A DNA stretch of 13,855 nucleotides from DYCT01 sp051875715 (GTDB lineage Bacteria > Bacteroidota > Bacteroidia > Bacteroidales > Bacteroidaceae): positions 1 to 13,855 of the forward strand of contig JBJEHD010000046.1 in NCBI GenBank assembly GCA_051875715.1. Reading direction: 5' to 3'. How positions within the stretch are numbered: position 1 is the stretch's first letter; each line of letters opens with the position of its first letter. Made by a program: the position numbers and the translations under genes. Below, piece by piece: positions 8,701 to 13,855 of the stretch. A model generated the notes under the pieces. That model searched no databases. It worked only from the letters and a program-made list of their open reading frames with translations, and was not told where the DNA came from.

Positions 8701-8708
8701 CAAAGGTA
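8701..8708 (-). promoter_or_regulatory. Bacteroidota-type -7 promoter element for the eight-gene operon
   Basis: On the minus strand this reads TACCTTTG, a full match to the Bacteroidota TAnnTTTG -7 consensus, about 34 nt before the LysE-like ATG at 8666. No clean -33 TTTG is visible about 20 nt further upstream. A second partial match, CATCTTTG (8671-8678), lies 4 nt before the ATG. The TTTG inside the first box is 22 nt from it and could act as its -33 element, giving a nearly leaderless transcript; I consider that less likely. Confidence 0.5.
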
Positions 8709-8836
8709 CGTCTTTTTTTTGGATATAACGCTCTTCGGCATCATCTGCCACGCAGACGCACCGCTGCATCATTGGGTCACGCCCCCTTGACGCGCAGCGT
8801 TCCCCAACCGATGAGGCTGTACGAACGAGGTACTTA

Positions 8837-8852
8837 GGGGCAGTAGTAAAAA
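8837..8852 (+). repeat. Candidate IS left-end motif
   Basis: GGGGCAGTAGTAAAAA lies 80 nt upstream of the transposase-like start at 8933. Its first ten bases match nine of ten in GGGTCAGTAG at 11125-11134, which borders the C-terminal transposase remnant. Both are read from outside the element inward, as expected for terminal inverted repeats of one IS family. The match is short, so this is tentative. Confidence 0.35.
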
Positions 8853-8932
8853 CCCTGTGTTTGAATTAAACGGCAAACAAGCTGAAGCCTCTGAAATTGT
8901 TAGTATCTTTACACCCGTAAACAAGTACCGCC

Positions 8933-9016
8933 ATGAACGTGAATCCTTCCATGAAGTTGGTAAAGTTTATTCTTCCCAATGAAATGACAGATAGGAGTTG
9001 CGTGATAAGGGCATAA
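8933..9016 (+). pseudogene. Truncated N-terminus of an ISAon1-type transposase-associated ORF
   Basis: A 27-codon frame starts MNVNPSMKLVKFILPNEMTD and then breaks into unrelated sequence with a stop. The MKLVKFILPNE opening resembles, from memory, the start of ISAon1-family N-terminal region proteins common in Bacteroidales. The rest of the element is absent. AGTATCTTTAC at about 8902-8912 resembles a -7 box and could be the relic promoter. The assignment rests on about 15 residues and should be treated as tentative. Confidence 0.4.
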
Positions 9017-9106
9017 ATGACCTTGCCATACTCTGGAGAGATACACAGGTTGCTCCATTGACGGCAAGCAGTTTGACAGCAACCATGGAGGCCCCCGTTT
9101 GCCCCC

Positions 9107-9122
9107 CTATGTGGTCACATAG
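9107..9122. promoter_or_regulatory. Palindrome upstream of the DUF1349 gene (candidate operator)
   Basis: CTATGTG-GT-CACATAG has perfect 7-nt arms around a 2-nt centre and ends 28 nt before the ATG at 9151. It is too short and lacks a T-run, so it is unlikely to be a terminator. The position suits a regulator binding site. No clear -33/-7 pair was found nearby. Confidence 0.35.
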
Positions 9123-9150
9123 AGAGTTCGATCACTCAAAATGAAATGTT

Positions 9151-9756
9151 ATGATACTAAACATCGACAATTTTAAATGGACGCGACAGCCTGAGATGTT
9201 TGCCATCAAAAGCAACGCCATAGAGGTAATCACAAAACCAGGCACCGATCTTTGGCAACGCACCTATTATCATTTCCGAAACGACAACGCCCCGGTATTC
9301 CAGATGGAGACAGAGGAGAAGTATTTCAGTTTTATCGTAAAAACGGACTTCACCGAAAGTCACCATCGGTTTGACCAATGTGGTGTCGTACTCTACCTCG
9401 ACAGCGACAACTGGCTGAAAGGCAGCGTAGAGTATGAAAACAACGAGTTCCAGCATCTGGGAAGCGTAGTGACCAATAATGGCTATTCTGATTGGGCAAC
9501 AACGGCTATTCCTGCCCATATCAAAACGATGTGGTATAGACTATCTCGCAGAGAGGACGACTATTGCATCGAGTGTTCTCAGGACGGAGTACACTTCACA
9601 CAAATGAGGGTATGCCACATGCATCAGGGTGGAGGCAGGATACAATTCGGCATATATGCCTGCTCTCCGGAACAATCTTCTTTCAAGGCGGTCTTCACAG
9701 ACATGAAACTGACAGGATGCGCATGGAAAGCCCACGACGGTCAACAACCAGACTGA
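9151..9756 (+). CDS. DUF1349 family protein (concanavalin A-like fold)
   Basis: Predicted cytoplasmic protein of 201 aa matching the DUF1349 family, whose members have a jelly-roll, lectin-like fold; the molecular function is not established. Recognisable segments are YYHFRNDNAPVFQM (39-52), SHHRFDQCGVVLYLDSDNWLKG (70-91), GSVVTNNGYSDWAT (104-117), WYRLSRREDDYCIECSQDG (128-146) and FGIYACSPEQSSFKAVF (166-182). Length is normal and no signal peptide is visible. Nearby upstream ATGs are out of frame or hit early stops, so the start is secure. It leads a plus-strand cassette with DUF1294, FKBP and NimA-like genes. Glycan binding is plausible from the fold, but that is inference only. Confidence 0.88.
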   Translation: MILNIDNFKWTRQPEMFAIKSNAIEVITKPGTDLWQRTYYHFRNDNAPVFQMETEEKYFSFIVKTDFTESHHRFDQCGVVLYLDSDNWLKGSVEYENNEFQHLGSVVTNNGYSDWATTAIPAHIKTMWYRLSRREDDYCIECSQDGVHFTQMRVCHMHQGGGRIQFGIYACSPEQSSFKAVFTDMKLTGCAWKAHDGQQPD

Positions 9757-9788
9757 CAAAGACAACTAAAACTTACCAATACCCAAAT

Positions 9789-10070
9789 ATGACAACAAGT
9801 ATGCATCAATGCTCTCTCTATTATCTGCTTGCCGTCAATGTCCTGACGTTCTTGCTTTACGGCGTAGACAAATACAAAGCCAAGAAGAACAAATGGCGCA
9901 TATCGGAAGCCACCCTCCTCGCCCTGGCCGCCATCGGTGGCAGCATAGGGGCCTGGACCGGCATGAGACTGTGGCATCACAAGACGATGCACAAGAAGTT
10001 CAAGTATGGCATCCCTACAATAATCGTCCTGCAGATTGCGTTAGTGGTATATCTACATACAATCCTATAG
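9789..10070 (+). CDS. DUF1294 small membrane protein
   Basis: Small inner-membrane protein of 93 aa with three hydrophobic stretches: about 9-24, a Gly/Ala-rich 41-60, and 75-90. The DUF1294 hallmarks are YGVDKYKAKKNKWRISE (24-40), GGSIGAWTGM (50-59) and HHKTMHKKFKYGIP (63-76). Function is unknown. The frame is open back to 9564 inside the DUF1349 gene, but that part is not membrane-like and overlaps a real gene. The ATG at 9789 is therefore used, with an in-frame ATG at 9801 as alternative. It is 32 nt after the DUF1349 stop and 3 nt before the FKBP gene, so probably co-transcribed. Confidence 0.88.
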   Translation: MTTSMHQCSLYYLLAVNVLTFLLYGVDKYKAKKNKWRISEATLLALAAIGGSIGAWTGMRLWHHKTMHKKFKYGIPTIIVLQIALVVYLHTIL

Positions 10071-10073
10071 AAT

Positions 10074-10478
10074 ATGAACATGAATAAAAGAGAATATGCG
10101 CAGGTCAACAAAGAATGGTTGGCAGCAAAGGCACAGGAAGAGGGCGTGAAACCGCTCCCCAAAGGAATCTATTATAAAGTATTGGCAGAGGGTAAAGCCG
10201 ACGGAAAGCATCCCACGCCCCGAAGCATCGTCACGGCCCATTACACGGGTCGCACCATCGACGGCAAACCATTTGACAGCAGCCGTGGAGGTGCTCCGCT
10301 TGCTATCCGTCTCTGCGACCTCATCGAGGGTTGGATTATCGCCATGCAACAGATGTGCGTGAACGACAAATGGGAGGTCTATATCCCCGCCGATATGGGC
10401 TATGGCAAGTTTTCGCAACCAGGCATCCCCGGCGGTTCCACGCTCATCTTCGAGATAGAACTGCTCGGTATCGCATAA
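10074..10478 (+). CDS. FKBP-type peptidyl-prolyl cis-trans isomerase
   Basis: Prolyl isomerase of 134 aa assisting protein folding. A short helical N-terminal arm (1-35) leads into one FKBP domain (about 36-134). Residues matching the FKBP12 pocket are Y57, F67-D68 (GKPFDSS), L83-I84 and W87 (LIEGW), Y110 (GYGKF) and F126 (LIFEIELLG). No signal peptide or lipobox is present, so unlike many Bacteroidales FKBPs it should be cytoplasmic. The start at 10074 is 3 nt after the DUF1294 stop; a second in-frame ATG at 10080 is equally possible. It lies 22 nt before the NimA-like gene. Confidence 0.94.
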   Translation: MNMNKREYAQVNKEWLAAKAQEEGVKPLPKGIYYKVLAEGKADGKHPTPRSIVTAHYTGRTIDGKPFDSSRGGAPLAIRLCDLIEGWIIAMQQMCVNDKWEVYIPADMGYGKFSQPGIPGGSTLIFEIELLGIA

Positions 10479-10500
10479 TTTCACACGCCATCACTATCAT

Positions 10501-11052
10501 ATGAGAAAGAAAAGTAGAGAGATGGATGCCGCCTGGGCACTTGAAGTCATGGACAAAGCACCCTATATGACGGTCAGCATGGCCGATGCCAATGGAATGC
10601 CTTATTCCGTTCCGCTTTCTTTGGCCCGCACCAACGAACATACGTTTTATTTTCACTGTGCTACCGAGGGGAAGAAACTGGACATCATACAAAGGAATCA
10701 TCACGTATGCCTGACCGCCGTAAGCAAATGCAGGCCGACAATAGGCCCCAAGGATGGCAGTTTTACCTTGGAATTCAAATCTGCCATCGCATTTGGCAAG
10801 GCTGATATTGTCACCGACGACGCTGAAAAGCGGGAGGCTCTCCGGGTTATTTGCCAACGCTTCTTGCCCAAGCATATGGATGCATTCGAGGCTGCGGTCG
10901 AGCGGAGCATGTCGCGCACGGCCGTGGTACGCATCACGCTCACGGAGCCTCCTGTGGGCAAACGCAAGCAATATGACGCCAATGGGGACGAACTTAAATT
11001 CGGACGAATGGAGAACGAAGAGATGCCGTCAGATGGACTTAGGCGGCCATAG
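10501..11052 (+). CDS. NimA-like pyridoxamine 5'-phosphate oxidase-family flavoprotein
   Basis: Predicted cytoplasmic FMN-binding split-barrel protein of 183 aa. MRKKSREM at the N-terminus, the segment YMTVSMADANGMPYSVPLSL (22-41) and the motif FHCATEGKKLDIIQRN (51-66) resemble the NimA group, whose best-known members reduce 5-nitroimidazoles. Many chromosomal homologues have no proven role, so drug resistance should not be assumed. A Cys follows H52 (FHC), where NimA proteins I recall often have Ser. The C-terminal tail (170-183, ending SDGLRRP) has no clear family match and may be natural or altered by the nearby IS scar. It is last in the cassette; no terminator was seen before the transposase remnant. 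Confidence 0.85.
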   Translation: MRKKSREMDAAWALEVMDKAPYMTVSMADANGMPYSVPLSLARTNEHTFYFHCATEGKKLDIIQRNHHVCLTAVSKCRPTIGPKDGSFTLEFKSAIAFGKADIVTDDAEKREALRVICQRFLPKHMDAFEAAVERSMSRTAVVRITLTEPPVGKRKQYDANGDELKFGRMENEEMPSDGLRRP

Positions 11053-11124
11053 CACAATAGATTATTTACGGAGGTTCTTTCTTTTCAGACTCACAAAACT
11101 ATACGCTTAAGCCCCAGGTTTGTC

Positions 11125-11140
11125 GGGTCAGTAGAAATTT
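11125..11140 (-). repeat. Candidate IS right-end motif
   Basis: GGGTCAGTAGAAATTT on the plus strand directly abuts the stop of the transposase remnant at 11139. It shares 9 of 10 bases with GGGGCAGTAG at 8837-8846, in the orientation expected for the opposite terminus of a related element. Confidence 0.35.
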
Positions 11141-11324
11141 AGTGGGGATAGGCATATAATTTTGAAATACGGAAGAGGAAGAATTTCTTGTCAGCAACCC
11201 CTCTAAGGTTGGTACGGAAGAGTTTGATTTTGGCATTGAAAGATTCTGCAAGCGCATTGGAAGAACGGTTATTGTAGAATCCACAGACAGGAAGGCAACA
11301 GAGAGAAAGCTTCACGAAACCCAA
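11139..11324 (-). pseudogene. C-terminal remnant of an ISAon1/ISL3-like DDE transposase
   Basis: The last 46 codons on the minus strand (about 11139-11279) read NRSSNALAESFNAKIKLFR (part) and FFLFRISKLYAYPH at the end. This is the characteristic C-terminal portion of ISAon1-family (ISL3-like) transposases, which carry an N-R-S-x-N-A-x-A-E-S-F-N-A-K motif. Residues encoded upstream of about 11280 do not look like the family, and the earlier DDE residues are absent, so the gene is truncated and inactive. It lies just after the NimA-like gene in the opposite direction. Confidence 0.7.
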
Positions 11325-11349
11325 GTGGAAAAACTATGATGTTACTATG

Positions 11350-11410
11350 TTTTGTCCCGTATTGCTACCTCTCGATTCATAGCAGTTAATTGATATCTGA
11401 GAGTATATTG
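11350..11410 (+). repeat. 61-bp direct repeat, left copy
   Basis: This stretch, from TTTTGTCCCGTATT to GAGAGTATATTG, matches 13459-13519 at 56 of 61 positions with no gap. The two copies bracket the LRR gene. Eight bases further on, ATCGTCGGATTCTCTT (11419-11434) resembles the CGTCGATTCTTTT unit that follows the right copy, so similarity continues beyond a short indel. Confidence 0.85.
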
Positions 11411-11487
11411 CCATGTCTATCGTCGGATTCTCTTGTTTATTTTTGCAACACTAAGACAAGTGAGTTCTTCGATATGACAAAATCCTG

Positions 11488-11525
11488 GGCGTTCGGCTCT
11501 GCCGCTTGCCAAAATAATTTTTTTT
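11488..11525 (+). terminator. Hairpin plus T-run, candidate terminator
   Basis: CGGC-TCT-GCCG (11494-11504) with an outer GGC/GCC pair (11488-11490 and 11508-11510) is followed by AAAATAA and eight T residues (11518-11525). The stem is short and the T-run starts 7 nt after it, so termination is possible but not certain. No complete gene immediately upstream needs it; the nearest is the NimA-like gene more than 400 nt away. Confidence 0.35.
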
Positions 11526-11617
11526 GTTGCTCAGCTACTTAAAAGGTTTAATTTACAATAGTGTTGCGGATTTAAAAGAGACAAGAAATGTAAGCAACAA
11601 GAAATATAATTGTACTC

Positions 11618-11653
11618 TTTTGGGTGCAATATAAGATATTTTTATTATATTCG
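11618..11653 (+). promoter_or_regulatory. Likely promoter of the LRR gene
   Basis: TTTTG (11618-11622) could be the -33 element. TATATTCG (11646-11653) matches the -7 consensus TAnnTTTG except for one base. The spacing of 23 nt is slightly longer than the usual 19-21. Transcription would start about 30 nt before the ATG at 11690. Confidence 0.4.
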
Positions 11654-11689
11654 CAGACTATAATAATCAATAACTGATGTGTAACCAAC

Positions 11690-13312
11690 ATGAGGATTAT
11701 GAATGTTAAACAATTATTCCTGTTGTCAACTTTATGCTTGACAATGGGTACCACACAGGCTCCTGCGCAAGGATTTCTGAATAAGTTGAAGAATAAAGGC
11801 GAAAAACTTGTAAAACAGGCTATGCCAGACGCAGTGAAAGACGTAGTAAACACGGTGGAGAAAACTGAAGGTGAAGCTTCGAGAAACAAAAACCGTGTGG
11901 AAAGCAAGGTGCACAACAGAACAAGAATGCAAGGCAACAGCACGATGGCTGGCGGCGGCGTGACGCTGAGTCCTAAAAAGAAGGAAATAACCATAAAACT
12001 CTGCCGTGGTCTTGGCCCATCGACATGGTACGGACGCAACAACGCGCGTTCGCCACTGCCTCCTGCCTGCTCCAAGCAAGACAGCTGGTACAGCTCGCTC
12101 CCCTTCATCCACGACATGGACAATGCTAGCCTCGTGGCTGAATCACAAATGTTGGAAAAATGGATAATAAGTCATGAGTTAGAAGTTTGCTCACCCGTTG
12201 TTGTACGCGTCGGGGAAGACAGAGGAGAGCTGCCCGGCCGCATAAGTGCGCTTGACAACGCCGTGAGATACCTCAACGGCAGCACGGACGAGATGCCCGA
12301 AGTGTTTGAGAGCGGGGCGTTCAAACGTGCCATGCAGTCAGACTATTCGCCCCTTTACCCCTTTCTGGAACCCGAGACGGTGAAATATCTCAAAAGCATC
12401 AACCGCACCACAAAAGAGGTAACGGTGACTGTGTATGAAGGCAATTCGGCTTACGACAACAGGATGAACATCGACGAGATGTGGTTTGAAGTGAACCCCA
12501 GCGAAAGGACCGCCAAGCTGCTGGAGATGGACAACGACGAGTCGACAGGCAAAGACTACACGGTGCCCTCATCCATACGCTTTGCCGGCCACATGTTCAG
12601 GGTGACCGAGATCGGAGGAGCAGCCTTCTTCGAGAAGAAGGTGAAGAGCGTGACGCTGCCGATGGGCTTGAAATCGATCGGTGTCAATGCCTTTATGGGT
12701 TCCACCATTTCAGAGATGAATATTCCTGCTACGGTGACGAATATTGGCAAGAGAGCCTTCAGCGGCATTCCTGCACTCAAAACCATCAGCGTGCCCAACA
12801 GTGTGAAGACCATCGGACACAGCTGCTTTGTCGCGTGTACAGGGCTGACAGAAGTCAAGTTGCCTGCACGTCTTGAGAAGCTGGAGAACAGCATGTTCCG
12901 GGGCTGCCGGTCGCTGACAAAGGTTACGCTGCCACAAAACATCGACAAGATAGATACCGGAACCTTTGAAGACTGCAAGGCGCTTGCACACATCGACCTC
13001 CCGCAGTCGGTAACGACTATCGGGCAGAACGCCTTCAAGAACACGGCCCTGACAGAGGTGCCTGTGACGACGAACCTGAAACTTATCGACTCTAACGCAT
13101 TCGAGGGTTGCAACGGCCTCACATCGGTCTCGTTGCCGGCAAGCGTGCAGGTAGAGGAAGAAGCTTTCAAAAACTGCAAGAACCTGAGAAAGGCAACCAT
13201 CAGTGCTGAGCATAGAGGCATACCCGACGACATCTACATGATCTTCATGGGTTGCCCGTTTGCCCAAAAACCATTGACATCGGTGCCTTCTTGTGTAACG
13301 TTTAGTGAATAA
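11690..13312 (+). CDS. Secreted BspA-like leucine-rich-repeat protein (LRR_5)
   Basis: Predicted exported protein of 540 aa. A signal peptide spans about 1-27 (MNVKQLFLLSTLCLTMGTTQAPAQ, with M4 an alternative start). No lipobox Cys is present, so it is not an obvious lipoprotein. Residues 28-60 form a Lys-rich amphipathic helix (FLNKLKNKGEKLVKQAM). Residues 61-300 match no family I recognise. Residues 305-507 hold nine units of about 22-23 residues with the BspA/LRR_5 pattern (xxIGxxAFxxCxxLxxVxLPxSV). BspA-type proteins commonly mediate surface adhesion in Bacteroidales and trichomonads; a similar role here is inference. The C-terminus (HRGIPDDIYMIF onward) lacks a recognisable type IX sorting domain. 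The gene stands alone, with its own promoter and terminator, between two direct repeats. Confidence 0.88.
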   Translation: MRIMNVKQLFLLSTLCLTMGTTQAPAQGFLNKLKNKGEKLVKQAMPDAVKDVVNTVEKTEGEASRNKNRVESKVHNRTRMQGNSTMAGGGVTLSPKKKEITIKLCRGLGPSTWYGRNNARSPLPPACSKQDSWYSSLPFIHDMDNASLVAESQMLEKWIISHELEVCSPVVVRVGEDRGELPGRISALDNAVRYLNGSTDEMPEVFESGAFKRAMQSDYSPLYPFLEPETVKYLKSINRTTKEVTVTVYEGNSAYDNRMNIDEMWFEVNPSERTAKLLEMDNDESTGKDYTVPSSIRFAGHMFRVTEIGGAAFFEKKVKSVTLPMGLKSIGVNAFMGSTISEMNIPATVTNIGKRAFSGIPALKTISVPNSVKTIGHSCFVACTGLTEVKLPARLEKLENSMFRGCRSLTKVTLPQNIDKIDTGTFEDCKALAHIDLPQSVTTIGQNAFKNTALTEVPVTTNLKLIDSNAFEGCNGLTSVSLPASVQVEEEAFKNCKNLRKATISAEHRGIPDDIYMIFMGCPFAQKPLTSVPSCVTFSE

Positions 13313-13344
13313 AAAATAATGGCTCATGTCGAGCCTATCAAAAC

Positions 13345-13383
13345 AAACGGCCGAGCTTACAATGTAAGCCCAGCCGTTTTCTT
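13345..13383 (+). terminator. Rho-independent terminator of the LRR gene
   Basis: A 16-bp stem (13345-13360 with 13364-13379) contains two mismatches, closes on the loop AAT and runs into TTTTCTTT. It starts 32 nt after the LRR stop. A smaller hairpin, GGCTC-ATGTC-GAGCC (13321-13335), precedes it. Confidence 0.85.
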
Positions 13384-13458
13384 TGCTATGCCTGGTTTCC
13401 GACAGATGCATATTACATTTACTCTCCAAACAATATGGATGGCCAAATGCAGAATTTT

Positions 13459-13519
13459 TTTTGTCCAGTATTACTACCTCCCGATCCATAGCAGTTAAGT
13501 GATATCTGAGAGTATATTG
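13459..13519 (+). repeat. 61-bp direct repeat, right copy
   Basis: It matches 11350-11410 at 56 of 61 positions. Read on the minus strand in one frame, four of the five differences change the amino acid, which argues against a conserved coding fragment. It ends 18 nt before the first 22-nt repeat unit. Confidence 0.85.
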
Positions 13520-13537
13520 ACTGCTTTCTCTTAGCAT

Positions 13538-13676
13538 CGTCGATTCTTTTTCATGTCACCGTCGATTCTTTTGCTTAGAATCGACGACTCTTTTGGAAAG
13601 CACCGACGAATACTTGGGCCAGTCAATCAACTTCATTGCCCAAAGGAGTCTTTTCCTTATTTCAACGGACTCTTTT
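13538..13676 (+). repeat. Degenerate array with a 22-nt period (core CGTCGATTCTTTT)
   Basis: Cores start at 13538, 13560, 13582 and 13604, exactly 22 nt apart: CGTCGATTCTTTT twice, CGACGACTCTTTT, then the weaker CGACGAATACTTG. After a degraded unit, GGAGTCTTTT and GGACTCTTTT end at 13654 and 13676, again 22 nt apart. Units two and three also form an inverted repeat (13560-13568 with 13578-13586, 9 bp). Confidence 0.65.
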
Positions 13677-13718
13677 TCTCTTCATCCACTACAAATAGTA
13701 GATAGCTATAAGAAGCCA

Positions 13719-13759
13719 AACAGGAGACAAACCTTTGAGAAAAAGGATTGTCTCCTGTT
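13719..13759. other. Long hairpin (18-bp stem, one mismatch)
   Basis: Arms 13719-13736 and 13742-13759 pair over 18 positions with one A-A mismatch around the loop GAGAA. A T-run (TTTTT, 13771-13775) comes only 11 nt later, so it may be a terminator of unusual spacing or another kind of structured element. Confidence 0.7.
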
Positions 13760-13855
13760 ATAATTGGCAGTTTTTCTATTTGTCTTGTCCCGCCTTTCTT
13801 GGGTCAGCGGATTTTCCCGGTTGGCGGGGAAGATGTCAAGAGTATAGTGTTGCCA

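Larger units (their letters stand above)
8709..9150. other. Intergenic stretch between divergent operons
   Basis: From 8709 to about 8836 I see nothing supportable except a 5-bp hairpin (TCTGC-CAC-GCAGA). From 8837 to 9016 lies a transposase-like remnant. From 9017 to 9106 I see no gene. A palindrome at 9107-9122 precedes the DUF1349 gene. Composition becomes more AT-rich than in the minus-strand operon. Confidence 0.6.
11411..11689. other. AT-rich intergenic stretch upstream of the LRR gene
   Basis: It contains the extension of the left direct repeat (to about 11434), a GC-rich hairpin followed by a T-run (11488-11525) and a likely promoter (11618-11653). No coding frame is convincing. Confidence 0.6.
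13313..13855. other. Non-coding right end rich in repeats and hairpins
   Basis: No convincing gene lies after the LRR gene. The stretch holds, in order, two hairpins including a terminator, the right copy of the 61-bp repeat, a 22-nt periodic array and an 18-bp-stem hairpin. The last 80 nt contain CCCGCC and GGCGGG inverted arms (about 13789-13794 and 13823-13828), too far apart to call. Confidence 0.6.

Noticed and set aside
8744..8760. TCTGC-CAC-GCAGA hairpin upstream of the LysE-like gene
   Set aside because: The stem is only 5 bp with no T-run or conserved context; likely chance.
9564..9788. 75-residue upstream extension of the DUF1294 frame
   Set aside because: It overlaps the DUF1349 gene in another frame and does not resemble the small membrane protein family.
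11572..12123. 183-codon minus-strand frame overlapping the LRR gene start
   Set aside because: Antisense to the signal peptide and N-terminal region of the LRR gene, with no family resemblance.
12710..13537. 275-codon minus-strand frame starting beyond the right direct repeat
   Set aside because: It crosses the LRR terminator and lies antisense to the LRR repeats; its regularity mirrors the repeats of the real gene.
13804..13818. GGGTCAGCGGATTTT resembling the IS end motif at 11125
   Set aside because: Only seven contiguous bases match and no transposase sequence follows before the window ends.
13706..13855. Minus-strand frame open from the right edge (49 codons, WQHYTLDIFPANRE at its start)
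   Set aside because: It could be the tail of a gene outside the window, but it has no start in view, an open frame of this length is expected by chance, and it would pass through the long hairpin.

Overview
The window looks like chromosomal DNA from a GC-rich member of the Bacteroidales, most likely Prevotellaceae or a close relative. The evidence is a TAnnTTTG-type -7 promoter element, mostly weak Shine-Dalgarno sequences, Bacteroidales-typical proteins (DUF4924, CBS-tailed ClC, BspA-like LRR protein, NimA-like flavoprotein) and two remnants resembling ISAon1-family transposase. The genus is inferred, not proven.

Region 1 (76-8666, minus strand, GC-rich) is one tight run of eight genes. In transcription order it reads LysE-type exporter, DUF4924 protein, rfbD, prfC, tsaC/Sua5-type, membrane sugar-1-phosphate transferase, CBS-tailed ClC protein and fmt. 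Gaps run from a 4-nt overlap to 34 nt, and the only good promoter element lies ahead of the first gene, so this is probably one operon. It mixes protein-synthesis functions (initiator tRNA formylation, release factor 3, t6A tRNA modification) with envelope functions (dTDP-rhamnose, polyprenyl-linked glycan initiation) and membrane transport.

Region 2 (about 8667-11340, lower GC) starts with an intergenic stretch holding the broken N-terminal end of a transposase-like gene. It is followed by a plus-strand four-gene cassette: DUF1349 protein, DUF1294 small membrane protein, cytoplasmic FKBP-type prolyl isomerase and NimA-like flavin protein. The cassette is followed by the C-terminal end of an ISAon1/ISL3-like transposase on the minus strand. 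Both remnants carry the same short terminal motif, so the cassette sits between IS scars.

Region 3 (about 11340-13855, AT-rich outside the gene) holds a secreted BspA-like leucine-rich-repeat protein with its own likely promoter and a strong terminator. Two 61-bp direct repeats (56/61 identical) bracket this gene. The right copy runs into an array with a 22-nt period, and then an 18-bp-stem hairpin. These repeats are the least explained structure in the window. I found no tRNA, rRNA, CRISPR array, or recognisable defence or toxin-antitoxin system.
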